Positions 53,126-62,764 are shown, numbered from the stretch's first letter. The stretch is DNA of 64,000 nucleotides from Massilia rhizosphaerae (GCF_016093545.1 NZ_JADKYX010000008.1:1-64000); one strand, 5' to 3'. Numbers and translations are program-made. Notes: generated by a model not told the origin, from the letters alone.

Positions 53126-53962
53126 TCAGCGTCCGGGCGGACGGTGGCTGTCGACGAGCATGCTCGAGATCGACACGTGCGGCACTCGCTCCGGCCACGC
53201 ATCGTCCGGCCCGAACCAGCGCGCTTCGCTGATCTCGTTGGGATCGATGCGGATGTCGCCGTCCAGGTAATCGGCCGTGAACGCGATCATCAGCGAGTGC
53301 GGGAACGGCCACGACTGGCTGCCGAAATAGCGCAGGTTGTGCACGCGCAGGCCGACTTCCTCGAACACTTCGCGGTGCACGGCCTCCTCGATCGTTTCGC
53401 CCGCCTCCAGAAAGCCGGCCAGCGGCACGAAGCGCTTCGCCGGGGACTGGGTATGCAGCGCCAGCAGGACCTTGTCCCCGTTGCGGATCAGGACCATCAT
53501 CGCCGGCGAGATGCGCGGATACGCCATGTGGCCGCAATTGCCGCACTTGAAGCAGCGTTCGCCCGTTGCCAGCACGGTGTCGCTGCCGCAGGCGCCGCAG
53601 AAGCGGTGCGTGCGCGCCCATTCCGCGATCTGGTACGCGCGCGCGGCCACGCCGAGCTGCGCGTCGTCGAATTCGCCGAACAGCGACCGCAGCCCGCGCC
53701 AGGCGTAACCGGCCGGCGCCAGCGCCTCGTCGTCGACCCAGGTCGCCTGGCAATAGCGCTCGCCCAGCAGGCCGACCGGCTGCAGGCGCGGCGCATCGAG
53801 CGCGAGGCTGGCGATCGCGGCCGCGTCGGGCAGGCCGAGGTCGGCCTCGCGCACGAGCAACCGGCCGCCGTGGAAGACGAAGGACAGCGGCGCGGCGTGC
53901 TGCTGCGGAACCATCAGGGGCGTGAACGAGGCGGGCGTCTGGAGCATGGGGTATCCGGTCAT
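53126..53962 (-). CDS. nudC: NAD(+) diphosphatase / mRNA NAD-decapping enzyme
   Basis: A 278-residue Nudix hydrolase that splits NADH to NMNH and AMP and removes NAD caps from RNA. The zinc ribbon has CGACG and CFKCGNC, the Nudix box is GFLEAGETIEEAVHREVFEEVGL, and SQSWPFPHS is the NudC signature next to the Nudix box. The N-terminal domain is normal in size. It converges on the membrane protein gene. ATG at 53947 is an alternative start. Confidence 0.95.
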   Translation of the reverse strand: MTGYPMLQTPASFTPLMVPQQHAAPLSFVFHGGRLLVREADLGLPDAAAIASLALDAPRLQPVGLLGERYCQATWVDDEALAPAGYAWRGLRSLFGEFDDAQLGVAARAYQIAEWARTHRFCGACGSDTVLATGERCFKCGNCGHMAYPRISPAMMVLIRNGDKVLLALHTQSPAKRFVPLAGFLEAGETIEEAVHREVFEEVGLRVHNLRYFGSQSWPFPHSLMIAFTADYLDGDIRIDPNEISEARWFGPDDAWPERVPHVSISSMLVDSHRPPGR

Positions 53963-54130
53963 CGAAGGCGGTGCAACGATGATACCGTCTTTCGCCGCAC
54001 CGTTCAGGACGCTGCCCGGCCGCCCCCGGCCAGATCAAGCGCCAACGACCGCGCGAATGGATGAACTAATCCGGCTCATCGTGCTCCAAGCCTCAGCAGG
54101 ACCGCAGCGCAACCCAACGAGGAGGAGACG

Positions 54131-55810
54131 ATGACCGATGTTCCCGTCGTGCTCGGTATTAACCGGACCCAGGACGCCAGCGCCTGCCTGATGCAGGGTT
54201 CGCGCCTGCTGTGGGCCATCCAGAAGGAGCGGCTGACGCGCCACAAGCACCACTGGGGCAAGCTGGGCGACGTCCGCACCCATTACGGCCCGCGCCTGCC
54301 GTGGCCCGGCCGGCCGCTCGACGTCGTCGTCGAATGCTTCTCGTCCGACGCCGAAGCGCGCGACCTGGCCTCCTACGACGAGGAACTCGAATCGGCGCTG
54401 CGCCTCGCCCCCGGCTGCCGGCGCGTGCGCATCTCGCACCACCTGGCCCACCTGTACAGCGTCTTCCACCCTTCGCCCTTCCGCGAGGCCGCCGTCATGG
54501 TCATCGACGGCCAGGGCAGCCCCGTCGCCGAGCTCACCGACCACTGGAGCGGCGCCGCCTACGTCCCGGGCGACTGGCGGGAGGTGGCGTCGTTCTACCG
54601 CGCCGACCGCGAACGCGTGCACTGCATCGGCAAGCAGCTGTGGGACCGGGACGACATGCGCCTCGTCGGCCTGGGCATGTTCTATTTTCTGCTGACGCAA
54701 GCCATCTTTCCCGGCGAAGGCAACGAGGGCAAGGTGATGGGGCTCGCCCCGCACGGCCTGGCGCATGCTCTCGGCCTGCCGCCGCTGGACGTCGATGGGG
54801 CGCAGGTGACGTTGCCGCCGGCCTGGCGCGACATCCTGCGCGACCGCGATCGGTTCCGCTACGGCCAGCCGGGCGTCGCCTTTGCCGACTGCGCGAACCT
54901 GGCGGCGGCCGGCCAGCGCGCCTTCGAGGACGCAATGCTCGCCGTGGCCCGCTGGCTGCATGCGGAAACGGGACTGGACAATCTGTGCTTCGCGGGCGGC
55001 ACGGCTTTGAACTGTTCGGCCAACGAACGGCTGCTGCGGGAAACGCCGTTCAAGCAGGTCTTCATTCCGCCGGCGCCGGGCGATGCCGGCACCGCGCTGG
55101 GTTGCGCGCTGTACGGCTTGACGGAACTGGCCGGCGCCGGCTGCGCCTACCGCTGGACACACGACTACCTGGGTCCGGCCCCGCGCCGCGAGGACATCGA
55201 AGCCGCGCTGGCGAACCGCGACGACCTGCACGTCGACCATCTGCCGGACGTCGGGGCGCTGTGCGACCGCATGCTCGACCTGCTGTGCCGGCGGCGCGTC
55301 GTCGCCCTGTACCAGGGCAGCAGCGAATTCGGACCGCGCGCCCTGGGGCACCGCAGCATCCTCGCCGATCCGCGCCACGTCGAAACACGCGACTGGATCA
55401 ATGCCCGGGTCAAGCAGCGCGAGTGGTTTCGTCCGCTGGCGCCGGTCGTGCTCGCCGAACGGGCGGCCGCGTATTTCGACCTGCCCCGCCCTTCGCCTTT
55501 CATGCAGTTCGCGGCGCCGGTCCGTCCGGACATGGTGTCGCGCGTGCCGGCCATCACGCACGTGGACGGCAGCGCGCGCCTGCAGACCGTCGGCCCGGAC
55601 GACGACCCGCTGCTGCGGCGCCTGCTGGAAGATTTCGACGCGCGCACAGGCGTGCCTGTCCTGCTGAACACATCGTTCAACGGCAAGGACGAGCCGATCG
55701 TGGAAACGCCGGACGAAGCACTCGCATCGTTCCGCCGCATGCCTCTGCACGCCCTCGCGATACCGCCGTTCCTCGTGACCAAACGGATCGAACCGGAGCT
55801 GCCCACATGA
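54131..55810 (+). CDS. Carbamoyltransferase (NodU/CmcH/TobZ family)
   Basis: A 559-residue enzyme that makes carbamoyl-adenylate from carbamoyl phosphate and ATP and transfers the carbamoyl group to a hydroxyl, usually on a sugar or antibiotic. The N-terminal Kae1-like domain has ISHHLAHLYSVFH with metal-binding His; the C-terminal YrdC-like domain has GSSEFGPRALGHRSILADPR. The length is normal. GAGGAGGAG precedes the ATG. It heads a cluster with a dimethylformamidase-like gene (four-base overlap) and glycosyltransferases, so the acceptor is probably a glycan. Confidence 0.9.
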   Translation: MTDVPVVLGINRTQDASACLMQGSRLLWAIQKERLTRHKHHWGKLGDVRTHYGPRLPWPGRPLDVVVECFSSDAEARDLASYDEELESALRLAPGCRRVRISHHLAHLYSVFHPSPFREAAVMVIDGQGSPVAELTDHWSGAAYVPGDWREVASFYRADRERVHCIGKQLWDRDDMRLVGLGMFYFLLTQAIFPGEGNEGKVMGLAPHGLAHALGLPPLDVDGAQVTLPPAWRDILRDRDRFRYGQPGVAFADCANLAAAGQRAFEDAMLAVARWLHAETGLDNLCFAGGTALNCSANERLLRETPFKQVFIPPAPGDAGTALGCALYGLTELAGAGCAYRWTHDYLGPAPRREDIEAALANRDDLHVDHLPDVGALCDRMLDLLCRRRVVALYQGSSEFGPRALGHRSILADPRHVETRDWINARVKQREWFRPLAPVVLAERAAAYFDLPRPSPFMQFAAPVRPDMVSRVPAITHVDGSARLQTVGPDDDPLLRRLLEDFDARTGVPVLLNTSFNGKDEPIVETPDEALASFRRMPLHALAIPPFLVTKRIEPELPT

Positions 55811-57243
55811 TCCGTGCGTATCCGGCGCGGGCCAGCGTGCTGCCGGGTGCGACGCTGATCCTGCACGTGTCGACCGACAGCAGCCGTTTCCGCGTCACCT
55901 TCTACCGCTGGGGCGACGGGCCCATATGGATGCTACGCAGCGACTGGCTGCCGGGCGCCTGGGCGGCCGATGCGGCGCCGGACGTCGACTGGCGCTGGCC
56001 GGCCTATCGCTTTCCGATCCCGCCGGACTGGCCCTCGGCCGTCTACATCGCCGACTTCGAAGAGGACGGGCGCAAGATGGCGTTCGACCCCGCCCGCGGC
56101 CACGGCGCCGCCCTGTTCGTCGTGCGTGCCCGGTGCGGACCGCACGCCGCCGACGACGCACACCACGCGGCGCCGCGCGACGGTCCCGCCGAGGGCGACG
56201 TGCCCGGCTACCGCATACGGCGGGGCATGCTCTATAAACTGCCGGTGACCACGTACCACGCGTACAACTTCGGCGGCGGCGGCTGCTTTTATGCGTGCCC
56301 GCCGCGGTCGGACGATCCGCCGGGCGCGCGCGTGTCGCTGCGCCGTCCCGGCGGCGGCATCGGCGGACCGGTGTGGGGCGCCGCCGATCATTACGACGCC
56401 ACGTCGCCGCGCCAGACGTTCGCCCACTGGGACGCGCACTTCATCCGCTGGATGGACCGCAACGGCTATCGCCCCGACTTCTGCACCGATCTCGACATCC
56501 ACGCCGACCCGGCGCTGCTCGCGGGCTACCGCCTGCTGGTGTCGGCCGGGCATGACGAATACTGGACCACGGCGACCCGCGACGCCGTCGAGGACTTCGT
56601 CGCCGGCGGCGGCAATCTTGCCTTCTTCGGCGCCAATGTGTGCTGGTGGCGCATCCATCTCGTCGACGACGGGACGGCCATCGTCTGCCACCAGGGCGGC
56701 CCGCACGGCGCCCTGGACCACTGGTGGCCGCGCTGCGGCGCCGCGCGTCCCGAAGACAGCCTGAGCGGCGCGAGCTACCGGCATGGCGGCGGCTGGTGGG
56801 ACGGCCCGCGCACCACCGACGGTTACGTCGTCCAGCAGCCCGATCACTGGGTGTTCGCGGGCACCGGTCTGGCGCACGGCGACGCATTGTGCCGGCACAG
56901 CTGGCCACCGCTGGCGGGCTACGAATGCGACGGCGTCCCCCTCGACGTGTTCGACGCCGTCCGTGGCGCCATGCTGTCGGCCTGGGCGGACGAGGACGGC
57001 ACACCGGCCGGCTATACCTTGCTGGCGGCCGCGCGGCTGGGCCCGGACTGGCAGGAACTGCCGGCACGCGCGCGCCACGCGGCCGGCGAAGGCATCCACA
57101 CGGCCGCGATGGGCCTGTTCAGCCGCAACGGCACCGTGTTCTCGGCCGGGACCACCGACTGGGCGCAAGTCCTCGACGCCGGCCGCGATCGTCAGCTGGA
57201 GCGCATCACGCGCAATGTCCTGGACGGACTGTTGCGCGCATAA
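55807..57243 (+). CDS. N,N-dimethylformamidase beta subunit-like protein
   Basis: A 478-residue protein resembling the C-terminal part of the large subunit of N,N-dimethylformamidase. Characteristic blocks are LPVTTYHAYNFGGGGCFY, SAGHDEYWTTATRDAVEDFVAGGGNLAFFGANVCWWRI and the tail GTVFSAGTTDWAQVLD. In true dimethylformamidase this subunit binds the mononuclear iron via Tyr and Glu; here a nearby substrate is more likely linked to the cluster. The start overlaps the carbamoyltransferase stop (ATGA). Substrate unknown. Confidence 0.78.
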   Translation: MIRAYPARASVLPGATLILHVSTDSSRFRVTFYRWGDGPIWMLRSDWLPGAWAADAAPDVDWRWPAYRFPIPPDWPSAVYIADFEEDGRKMAFDPARGHGAALFVVRARCGPHAADDAHHAAPRDGPAEGDVPGYRIRRGMLYKLPVTTYHAYNFGGGGCFYACPPRSDDPPGARVSLRRPGGGIGGPVWGAADHYDATSPRQTFAHWDAHFIRWMDRNGYRPDFCTDLDIHADPALLAGYRLLVSAGHDEYWTTATRDAVEDFVAGGGNLAFFGANVCWWRIHLVDDGTAIVCHQGGPHGALDHWWPRCGAARPEDSLSGASYRHGGGWWDGPRTTDGYVVQQPDHWVFAGTGLAHGDALCRHSWPPLAGYECDGVPLDVFDAVRGAMLSAWADEDGTPAGYTLLAAARLGPDWQELPARARHAAGEGIHTAAMGLFSRNGTVFSAGTTDWAQVLDAGRDRQLERITRNVLDGLLRA

Positions 57244-57274
57244 AGCGTAGACAAGACGTCGAAAGGAGGAAACC

Positions 57275-58327
57275 ATGTACCGGCGACCATTGCTGCAACG
57301 CCTAGATCCGTCTTCGGTCATCGTGTTCCGCGCCCTCCACCTGGGCGACATGCTGTGCGCGGTGCCGGCCCTCCGCGCGCTGCGCGCTGCGCTGCCCCGC
57401 GCCCACATCGCACTGGTGGGTTTGCCGTGGGCGCAGCAATTTGCGGACCGGTTCGACACGTACGTGGACGAGTTCATCGCCTTCCCCGGCCATCCTTTAT
57501 TGCCCGAGCAACCAGTCCGGCACGAAGCACTCGCGCATTTTTATGCGAAGCTGTGCACCCGCCAGTTTGCCCTGGCGATCCAGCTGCACGGAAGCGGCGA
57601 CGTGAGCAATGACATCGTCAGCGGCTTCGGCGCGCACGCCATGGCCGGGTTCTGCCGCGGTGCCCCCGTCGTCCGCGACCGGACCGTCCTGTTTCCCTAT
57701 CCGGACATCGGCACGGAGCCGGAGCGGCTCCTGTCGCTGATGGAGCAACTGGGTGCGCCGCCGACGGGCATGCATCTGGAATTTCCGCTGTCACGGCAAG
57801 ACGAAGACGAGTGGCGAGCCAGCGGCCTCGGCGACGCACTCGTTCCCGGCGACTACCTCTGCATTCATCCGGGTGCACGCAAGCGGGACAAGTGCTGGCC
57901 GGCGCGCCTGTTTGCCGAGGTGGGCGATCGCCTGGTGGCCGAATTCGGCCTCAAGGTCGTGTTGACGGGATCGGCCGCGGAAGCGGACCTGACGGCCGAC
58001 GTCGCGGACCGCATGCGCCACACGCCGCTCGACGCCGCCGCACCGATCTCCATCGGGGCGATGGCCGTGCTGATGCGCGATGCCAAGCTGTTACTGTGCA
58101 ACGACACGGGCGTGTCCCACATCGCGGCCGGCCTCAAGCTCAAGAGTGTCGTCGTGTTCAGCAAGGCCGACATCGCCCGCTGGGCGCCCCTCGACCGTCA
58201 TACGCACCGCTGCATCTGGGATCCCGGCGCGGAGCGTGCCCAGGTGGTACTGCAGCATGCGCGTGCATTACTGTCCGGGACGGCACCCAGCCGCCAGCGC
58301 AGCGTCGGCATGTGGCCCTACTGGTAG
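57275..58327 (+). CDS. Glycosyltransferase family 9 (heptosyltransferase-like)
   Basis: A 350-residue GT-B enzyme of the ADP-heptose:LPS heptosyltransferase family. The N-terminal FRALHLGDMLCAVPALRALRAALP and the C-terminal CIHPGARKRDKCWP and LLLCNDTGVSHIAAGLKLKSVVVF are family motifs. AAAGGAGG precedes the ATG. It follows the dimethylformamidase-like gene by 31 bases. Its tail overlaps the convergent GT9 gene by 60 bases. Confidence 0.9.
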   Translation: MYRRPLLQRLDPSSVIVFRALHLGDMLCAVPALRALRAALPRAHIALVGLPWAQQFADRFDTYVDEFIAFPGHPLLPEQPVRHEALAHFYAKLCTRQFALAIQLHGSGDVSNDIVSGFGAHAMAGFCRGAPVVRDRTVLFPYPDIGTEPERLLSLMEQLGAPPTGMHLEFPLSRQDEDEWRASGLGDALVPGDYLCIHPGARKRDKCWPARLFAEVGDRLVAEFGLKVVLTGSAAEADLTADVADRMRHTPLDAAAPISIGAMAVLMRDAKLLLCNDTGVSHIAAGLKLKSVVVFSKADIARWAPLDRHTHRCIWDPGAERAQVVLQHARALLSGTAPSRQRSVGMWPYW

Positions 58328-59392
58328 CGGTTGCGCGGATTCGTCGATGGCTGCGCGCGCCAACGTCTCGACATCGTCGACGCTGACGTCGGCGACGAAG
58401 CTCACATCATGTGGACAGCGCGCGTGAAGGTTGTCCCGATCGCAGACGGGGCACCGCGTTCGCACCGCCAGGGCCGCGTGCAGCGTCGACGGCCGCAGCG
58501 GCATCCCTTCGATCAGGTTCGTCAGCCAGAAAATGCCGACACTCGGTACGCCCAGGGCCAACCCGAGGTGCAGCGGTCCGGTGTCGTTCGACACCAGCAG
58601 GGTGGCGCGCTCGAGCAGGCCGCACAGTCCGCCCAGGCTCAACCGGCCGGCGAGGACGATCGCCGGCGCCCGCATGCCGGCCGCCACCTCGTGTACGAGG
58701 CTCACTTCGTCCGGCGACCCATTGATTGCGACACGCGCCCCGGCTTGCGCCAGCCGGTCGCCCAGCGCCGCGAACGCGCGCGCGGGCCAGCGGCGGCGTG
58801 GGTCGGTCGATCCCGGCTGCAGCAGCACGAGACGTTCGCCGGGCAGGACGGGCACGGTGGCCGCCGCCTCTTGCCGGTCGGCTGCCGTCAGCGCGAGTTC
58901 CGCGTGCGGCGCAGGCGGTAACCGGACGTCGGCGCCGGCCAGCCCTGCGATCTCGAGCAAGGCCAGCCTGCGCTGGCCCGGTTCGCGATAGGCGACCCAG
59001 CGATCGAGCAGGGGCGCACCGGGCGCGCACGCCCCTACCGTCAGGCGCGCGCCGAATCGTCGCAGGAATGGATTCGAATAGCGCCCGCCGCCATGCATCT
59101 GCAGGGCAAGGTCGAAGCGTTCGGCGCGCATCGCGGCGACGAAGCGCTCGACCGCTTGCGCGTCCGGCACGGTATCCGACGGCGCGCCGACGCCCGGCAC
59201 GGGCGGGACTTCCACGACGCGGTCCACCGGGCCGGGCCGCCCGTGCAGGAATGTCCGGTGCCACGCCTTTCCCGCCAGGACCAGCTCGGCCTCGGGATAC
59301 GCCTGCTCGAGCGCATGCAGGGCCGGCAGTGCGAACACGAAGTCGCCCACCGCGCCCGGCCGCAGGACGACGATCTTGCACACGCCGTCCAT
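58268..59392 (-). CDS. Glycosyltransferase family 9 (heptosyltransferase-like)
   Basis: A 374-residue GT-B enzyme, paralogous to the convergent GT9. It shows VVLRPGAVGDFVFALPALHALEQAYP near the start, LLQPGSTDPRRRWPARAFAALG, and LLVSNDTGPLHLGLALGVPSVGIFW. The four Cys near the end (CPVCDRDNLHARCPHD) occur in a GT9 subgroup. The start at 59392 begins just ahead of the Rossmann motif. It follows the GT2 gene by one base. The C-terminal 20 codons overlap the opposite GT9 gene. Confidence 0.9.
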   Translation of the reverse strand: MDGVCKIVVLRPGAVGDFVFALPALHALEQAYPEAELVLAGKAWHRTFLHGRPGPVDRVVEVPPVPGVGAPSDTVPDAQAVERFVAAMRAERFDLALQMHGGGRYSNPFLRRFGARLTVGACAPGAPLLDRWVAYREPGQRRLALLEIAGLAGADVRLPPAPHAELALTAADRQEAAATVPVLPGERLVLLQPGSTDPRRRWPARAFAALGDRLAQAGARVAINGSPDEVSLVHEVAAGMRAPAIVLAGRLSLGGLCGLLERATLLVSNDTGPLHLGLALGVPSVGIFWLTNLIEGMPLRPSTLHAALAVRTRCPVCDRDNLHARCPHDVSFVADVSVDDVETLARAAIDESAQPLPVGPHADAALAAGCRPGQ

Positions 59393-59393
59393 G

Positions 59394-60269
59394 TCAACGG
59401 CTGTCCATGTCCGGGCACGCCGCCGCGTCGGGCATCCCCGGCGGATCGGCCGGCGGCGGATCGGCCAGCGGCAGCACATACGGCGCATCGATGGCCCGTG
59501 CCGTGATCGTCGTCGGCAGTTCCATGTGATACGCGCCGGACGGCAGGATGGCGCAGCCGCCGTGGCGCGCCATGACGCGCTGCTGGGCCAGCACGTCCTC
59601 GCCGCAATGCTGGGCCGGCAACTCGCGCCAGAAGTCGAATCCGCCCACGGCCCGCAGCTTGGCCGTATCGAACATCACGCACCCGCCCACCCAGGCGATC
59701 TTGTAGCGCCGGGGCGCCCCATCCCCGGATTTCAGGCGGGACTGCACGTGGAATAAATTGGCCGCACTGTGCAGGTGGTGGCGTGCCCACCCCGGGCTGC
59801 CGGGCCGGATGGTTTCCGGCACCACGGGGCCGTTCCAGAATTCGATCGTCTCCTGCATCGGCCGCGATTGTCCCAGGTAGCTCAGTCCGTGCAAGGCGCT
59901 GCCGACGAGACCGCACCGTTCCGCGCGGATGACGGCGTGCAAGCGGGCGACGAGGTCAGGCTCTAGGATCACGTCATCGTCGACGAACAGGCAGTACGCG
60001 GACCGCGCCTGGGCCAGCAGGAAGGCGCGCTGTTCGGCCATGCCGCGGCGGCGCGCACGCCGGAAGGTCTCCACGCCGCGTCCGGTGGCGCGCAGGTAGC
60101 GCAACACGGCCTGCACTTCGCCGTGCGCGCATGCGCCGTCGCCGTCCGACTGGTCGGCCAGCACGATGCGCAAGACCGGCCAGGTCTGGGCGCCGAGCGC
60201 CGTCAACGTGACCGCGAGCGCCGCCGGCCGGTTGCGGGTCGGGATCAGGACGTCGATCGTCTCGCTCAC
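59394..60269 (-). CDS. Glycosyltransferase family 2
   Basis: A 291-residue GT-A glycosyltransferase: IDVLIPTRNRPAALAVTLTALGAQTWP at the start, the metal-binding DxD in YCLFVDDDVILEPD, and WVGGCVMFDTAKLRAVGGFDF...GEDVLAQQRVMARHG later. It is a soluble or peripheral enzyme with no membrane segment. The start is GTG at 60269, overlapping the DUF4254 stop by four bases. The Pro-rich tail PPPADPPGMPD is unusual. Confidence 0.88.
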   Translation of the reverse strand: MSETIDVLIPTRNRPAALAVTLTALGAQTWPVLRIVLADQSDGDGACAHGEVQAVLRYLRATGRGVETFRRARRRGMAEQRAFLLAQARSAYCLFVDDDVILEPDLVARLHAVIRAERCGLVGSALHGLSYLGQSRPMQETIEFWNGPVVPETIRPGSPGWARHHLHSAANLFHVQSRLKSGDGAPRRYKIAWVGGCVMFDTAKLRAVGGFDFWRELPAQHCGEDVLAQQRVMARHGGCAILPSGAYHMELPTTITARAIDAPYVLPLADPPPADPPGMPDAAACPDMDSR

Positions 60270-60889
60270 GGCGCCGCCCTTCCGTGTTGCGCCGCCTGGC
60301 CATTCAGGTAGGGGTTGAGCGCGGGATCGTTGTACATCTTGAACTGGCGGTACAGCTTGAAATACGCCCGCCCGGCCCGCGCCTCCGCCAGCAGGAGGTC
60401 GAGGCAGGACATCAGGTCTCCGCGCTGCGTGAGCAGGCGCTCGAGCTTGCCCGCGCAGACGCGGACGTGGTGCTCGTCCGCATCCGTGCGTTGCGCCTGC
60501 GCGCGCATGTGGTGGATCTTGAGGGCGAGGATCGACAGGCGGTCGATCATGGCGCCGGCCGTCTCGCTGGACAGGCGGGCGCCGGGCTGGCGGACGACGT
60601 GGTTCAGGCCGGCCAGCAGCGCATCGTCGATGGACTCGACGGCGTCGTTGCGCTTCTGGTTGTAGCGGTCGATCAGGCGCTTGCCGGCCGCGATCTCGGC
60701 CGGGGGCACGTCGAGCCGGCGCGCCCGGTCTTCCTCGCGCCACAGCAGGCCGTTGTAACGGTGGTTGTCATCGATCCATTCCCACACGCCGGATGCGCCG
60801 GTAGGCTGCGACATGACCGGCCAGTCGCGTTCGCGCAGCTGGCGGTCGTGGAACCAGACGACGGACACGGCATCGATTTCGCTTTGCAT
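60266..60889 (-). CDS. DUF4254 protein
   Basis: A 207-residue helical protein of the DUF4254 family: GLLWREEDRARRLDVPPAEIAAGKRLIDRYNQKRNDAVESIDDALL is diagnostic. Function unknown, but family members sit in LPS or glycan clusters with GT9 enzymes, as here. ATG at 60889 has GGGAG five bases ahead. It heads the minus-strand set DUF4254-GT2-GT9 with overlapping or touching genes, facing the carbamoyltransferase set. Confidence 0.82.
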   Translation of the reverse strand: MQSEIDAVSVVWFHDRQLRERDWPVMSQPTGASGVWEWIDDNHRYNGLLWREEDRARRLDVPPAEIAAGKRLIDRYNQKRNDAVESIDDALLAGLNHVVRQPGARLSSETAGAMIDRLSILALKIHHMRAQAQRTDADEHHVRVCAGKLERLLTQRGDLMSCLDLLLAEARAGRAYFKLYRQFKMYNDPALNPYLNGQAAQHGRAAP

Positions 60890-61046
60890 GAAGACTCCCA
60901 TCCTGGGCAGACGCGTAATGCTGCTTGGAGTACCCAGGCGTACTGGAGTTCTTGGCAATGAGCTCGGGCTTGGCACAGCGCAAAGAAATGATTGGTATGG
61001 AAACGTTTTCAACCTAGAATAGCCGGGCACAACGGAGAGGAATCCC

Positions 61047-62249
61047 ATGCCACCCCAGCCCACGTCCCGCCTCGATCTCGTCGACGCCCTGCGCGGCTTT
61101 GCCATCGCCTCGATCATGCTGTTGCATAACCTCGAGCATTTCGACCTCTATTTTTCTCCGCCGGGCGATCCCGCCTGGATGAAAGAGCTGGGGCAAGGGA
61201 TCTGGGACACGATGTTCGCCTTGTTCGGCGGCAAGTCGTATGCCATCTTCGCCCTGCTGTTCGGCCTCACGTTCCACCTGCAGTCCGACGCCCGGGCACG
61301 GCGCGACGACGATTTCCGTCCGCGCTTCGCGTGGCGCATGCTCCTGCTGCTCGGGTTCGGGCTGGTGAATTCGGCGTTCTACCAGGGCGACATCCTGGCG
61401 ATATATGCCGTGCTCGGCCTGGTCCTGATTCCGGTCGCGCACCTGCGTACGCGCACCGTCTTCCTGCTGGCCTGTTTCCTCACCCTGCAGCCGTTCGCCT
61501 GGTTCGATGCGCTGGCGGCGCTGCACAGTGCGCCCGGCAAGCTGCCAGATCCGGCCTCCTGGGCGCTCTTCGGCCAAGCCGACGAGTATCTGAAGCACGG
61601 TTCTCTGCTCGACGTCTGGATCGGCAACCTCACGAACGGCAAGCACGCCGTGTTGCTGTGGAGCTGGGAAATGGGCCGCATCCTGCAGATTCCCGCGTTG
61701 TTCATGTTCGGCATGCTGGCCGGGCGCGCCGGGCTGTTCGCCGTCAACGACAGGAACCGCGTCGTCTGGCGCCGCGTGTTCGTCGGCGCGTTGCTGCTGC
61801 TCGGTCCGCTGCTCGTCGTCCACACCCACCTGGCAACGTGGATCGCCGCCGAGGCGCTGAGCCGGCCGCTGGACACCATCTGCCTGCCGCTCCTCAACCT
61901 CGACATCATGTTGCTGCTCGTGACGGGCTTCGCGCTGCTGTACCGCCGTCCCCGCAGGTCGCGCGTGCTGGGCGTGTTCCGCTGGATGGGACGGATGAGC
62001 CTGACGAGCTACATGATGCAGTCGATCGTCGGGACGACGCTGTACTACGGCTACGGCTTCGGCCAGTACGCAACGACGGGCCCCGTGCTGGCGCTGCTGG
62101 TCGGCATCGTGCTGGCCCTGCTGCAGGGCTGTTTCAGCGCCTGGTGGCTCAAGCGCCACAAGCAGGGGCCGCTGGAAGCGCTGTGGCACCGCCTCACGTG
62201 GATCGGCGCGGACGCTCAGCCGGCGACGCGCGTGAACAGCCCCGGGTAA
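61047..62249 (+). CDS. DUF418 (YeiB-like) membrane protein
   Basis: A 400-residue polytopic inner membrane protein with about ten segments. RLDLVDALRGFAIASIMLLHN at the start and the C-terminal DUF418 domain FRWMGRMSLTSYMMQSIVGTTLYYGYGFG are typical of the YeiB family, a relative of acyltransferase-3 proteins. Function unknown; acylation of a surface molecule is plausible. GGAGAGG precedes the ATG. Its end overlaps the convergent gene by 34 bases. Confidence 0.88.
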   Translation: MPPQPTSRLDLVDALRGFAIASIMLLHNLEHFDLYFSPPGDPAWMKELGQGIWDTMFALFGGKSYAIFALLFGLTFHLQSDARARRDDDFRPRFAWRMLLLLGFGLVNSAFYQGDILAIYAVLGLVLIPVAHLRTRTVFLLACFLTLQPFAWFDALAALHSAPGKLPDPASWALFGQADEYLKHGSLLDVWIGNLTNGKHAVLLWSWEMGRILQIPALFMFGMLAGRAGLFAVNDRNRVVWRRVFVGALLLLGPLLVVHTHLATWIAAEALSRPLDTICLPLLNLDIMLLLVTGFALLYRRPRRSRVLGVFRWMGRMSLTSYMMQSIVGTTLYYGYGFGQYATTGPVLALLVGIVLALLQGCFSAWWLKRHKQGPLEALWHRLTWIGADAQPATRVNSPG

Positions 62250-62764
62250 TGCAGCACGAGGCCTTCGCCGTCGACTTCCAGTTCCGCGGAGAACGGACGG
62301 GACAGGCTTTCGAACAGGACCCGCTCGGGTGCCACGCGCGTGTATGCCTGGGACACGGGTTGCACGTCGAGCTTGGGCAGGTCGACGTAGGCGACGCGGA
62401 TTTCCTGGCGCTGCTGCAATTGTTCGCCCAGCCGGCGGATCGGCAGCATATTCGTGAACGGACTGCCGGACAGGTCGACGTCCGTGCACCCCTGCAGGTG
62501 CGGCAACGGCGTGCCGTCGGCATCGAGCCAGTTGCCGGCCCCGTCCGCGCGCAGGCATACCCGGCCCATGCCGGCGACGTGCACGTCGAGACTGCGCACG
62601 CGCCACCGTTCATCGCAGCGTAGCAAATAACTGCAGGCAAATAAGCGGCCGCCCGCGGGGCCGATGAGGACGCCTTCGGCCGTCGCGCCGGCGTCGCCGC
62701 TCTCCAGTTCGACATGTTCCAGGCCGCCACCCTGCTCCGTGGCCCAGCGATAACTGCGTTTCAC
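62216..62764 (-). CDS. Putative glycolipid-binding protein
   Basis: A 182-residue soluble beta-rich protein matching the putative glycolipid-binding family (DUF1089): RWRVRSLDVHVAG, LDADGTPLPHLQGCTDVDLSGSPFTNMLPIRRL and VAYVDLPKLDVQPVSQAYTR are family blocks. Its biochemical role is not established. The start is GTG at 62764 with GGAGG four bases ahead. It is convergent with the DUF418 gene. Confidence 0.8.
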   Translation of the reverse strand: MKRSYRWATEQGGGLEHVELESGDAGATAEGVLIGPAGGRLFACSYLLRCDERWRVRSLDVHVAGMGRVCLRADGAGNWLDADGTPLPHLQGCTDVDLSGSPFTNMLPIRRLGEQLQQRQEIRVAYVDLPKLDVQPVSQAYTRVAPERVLFESLSRPFSAELEVDGEGLVLHYPGLFTRVAG

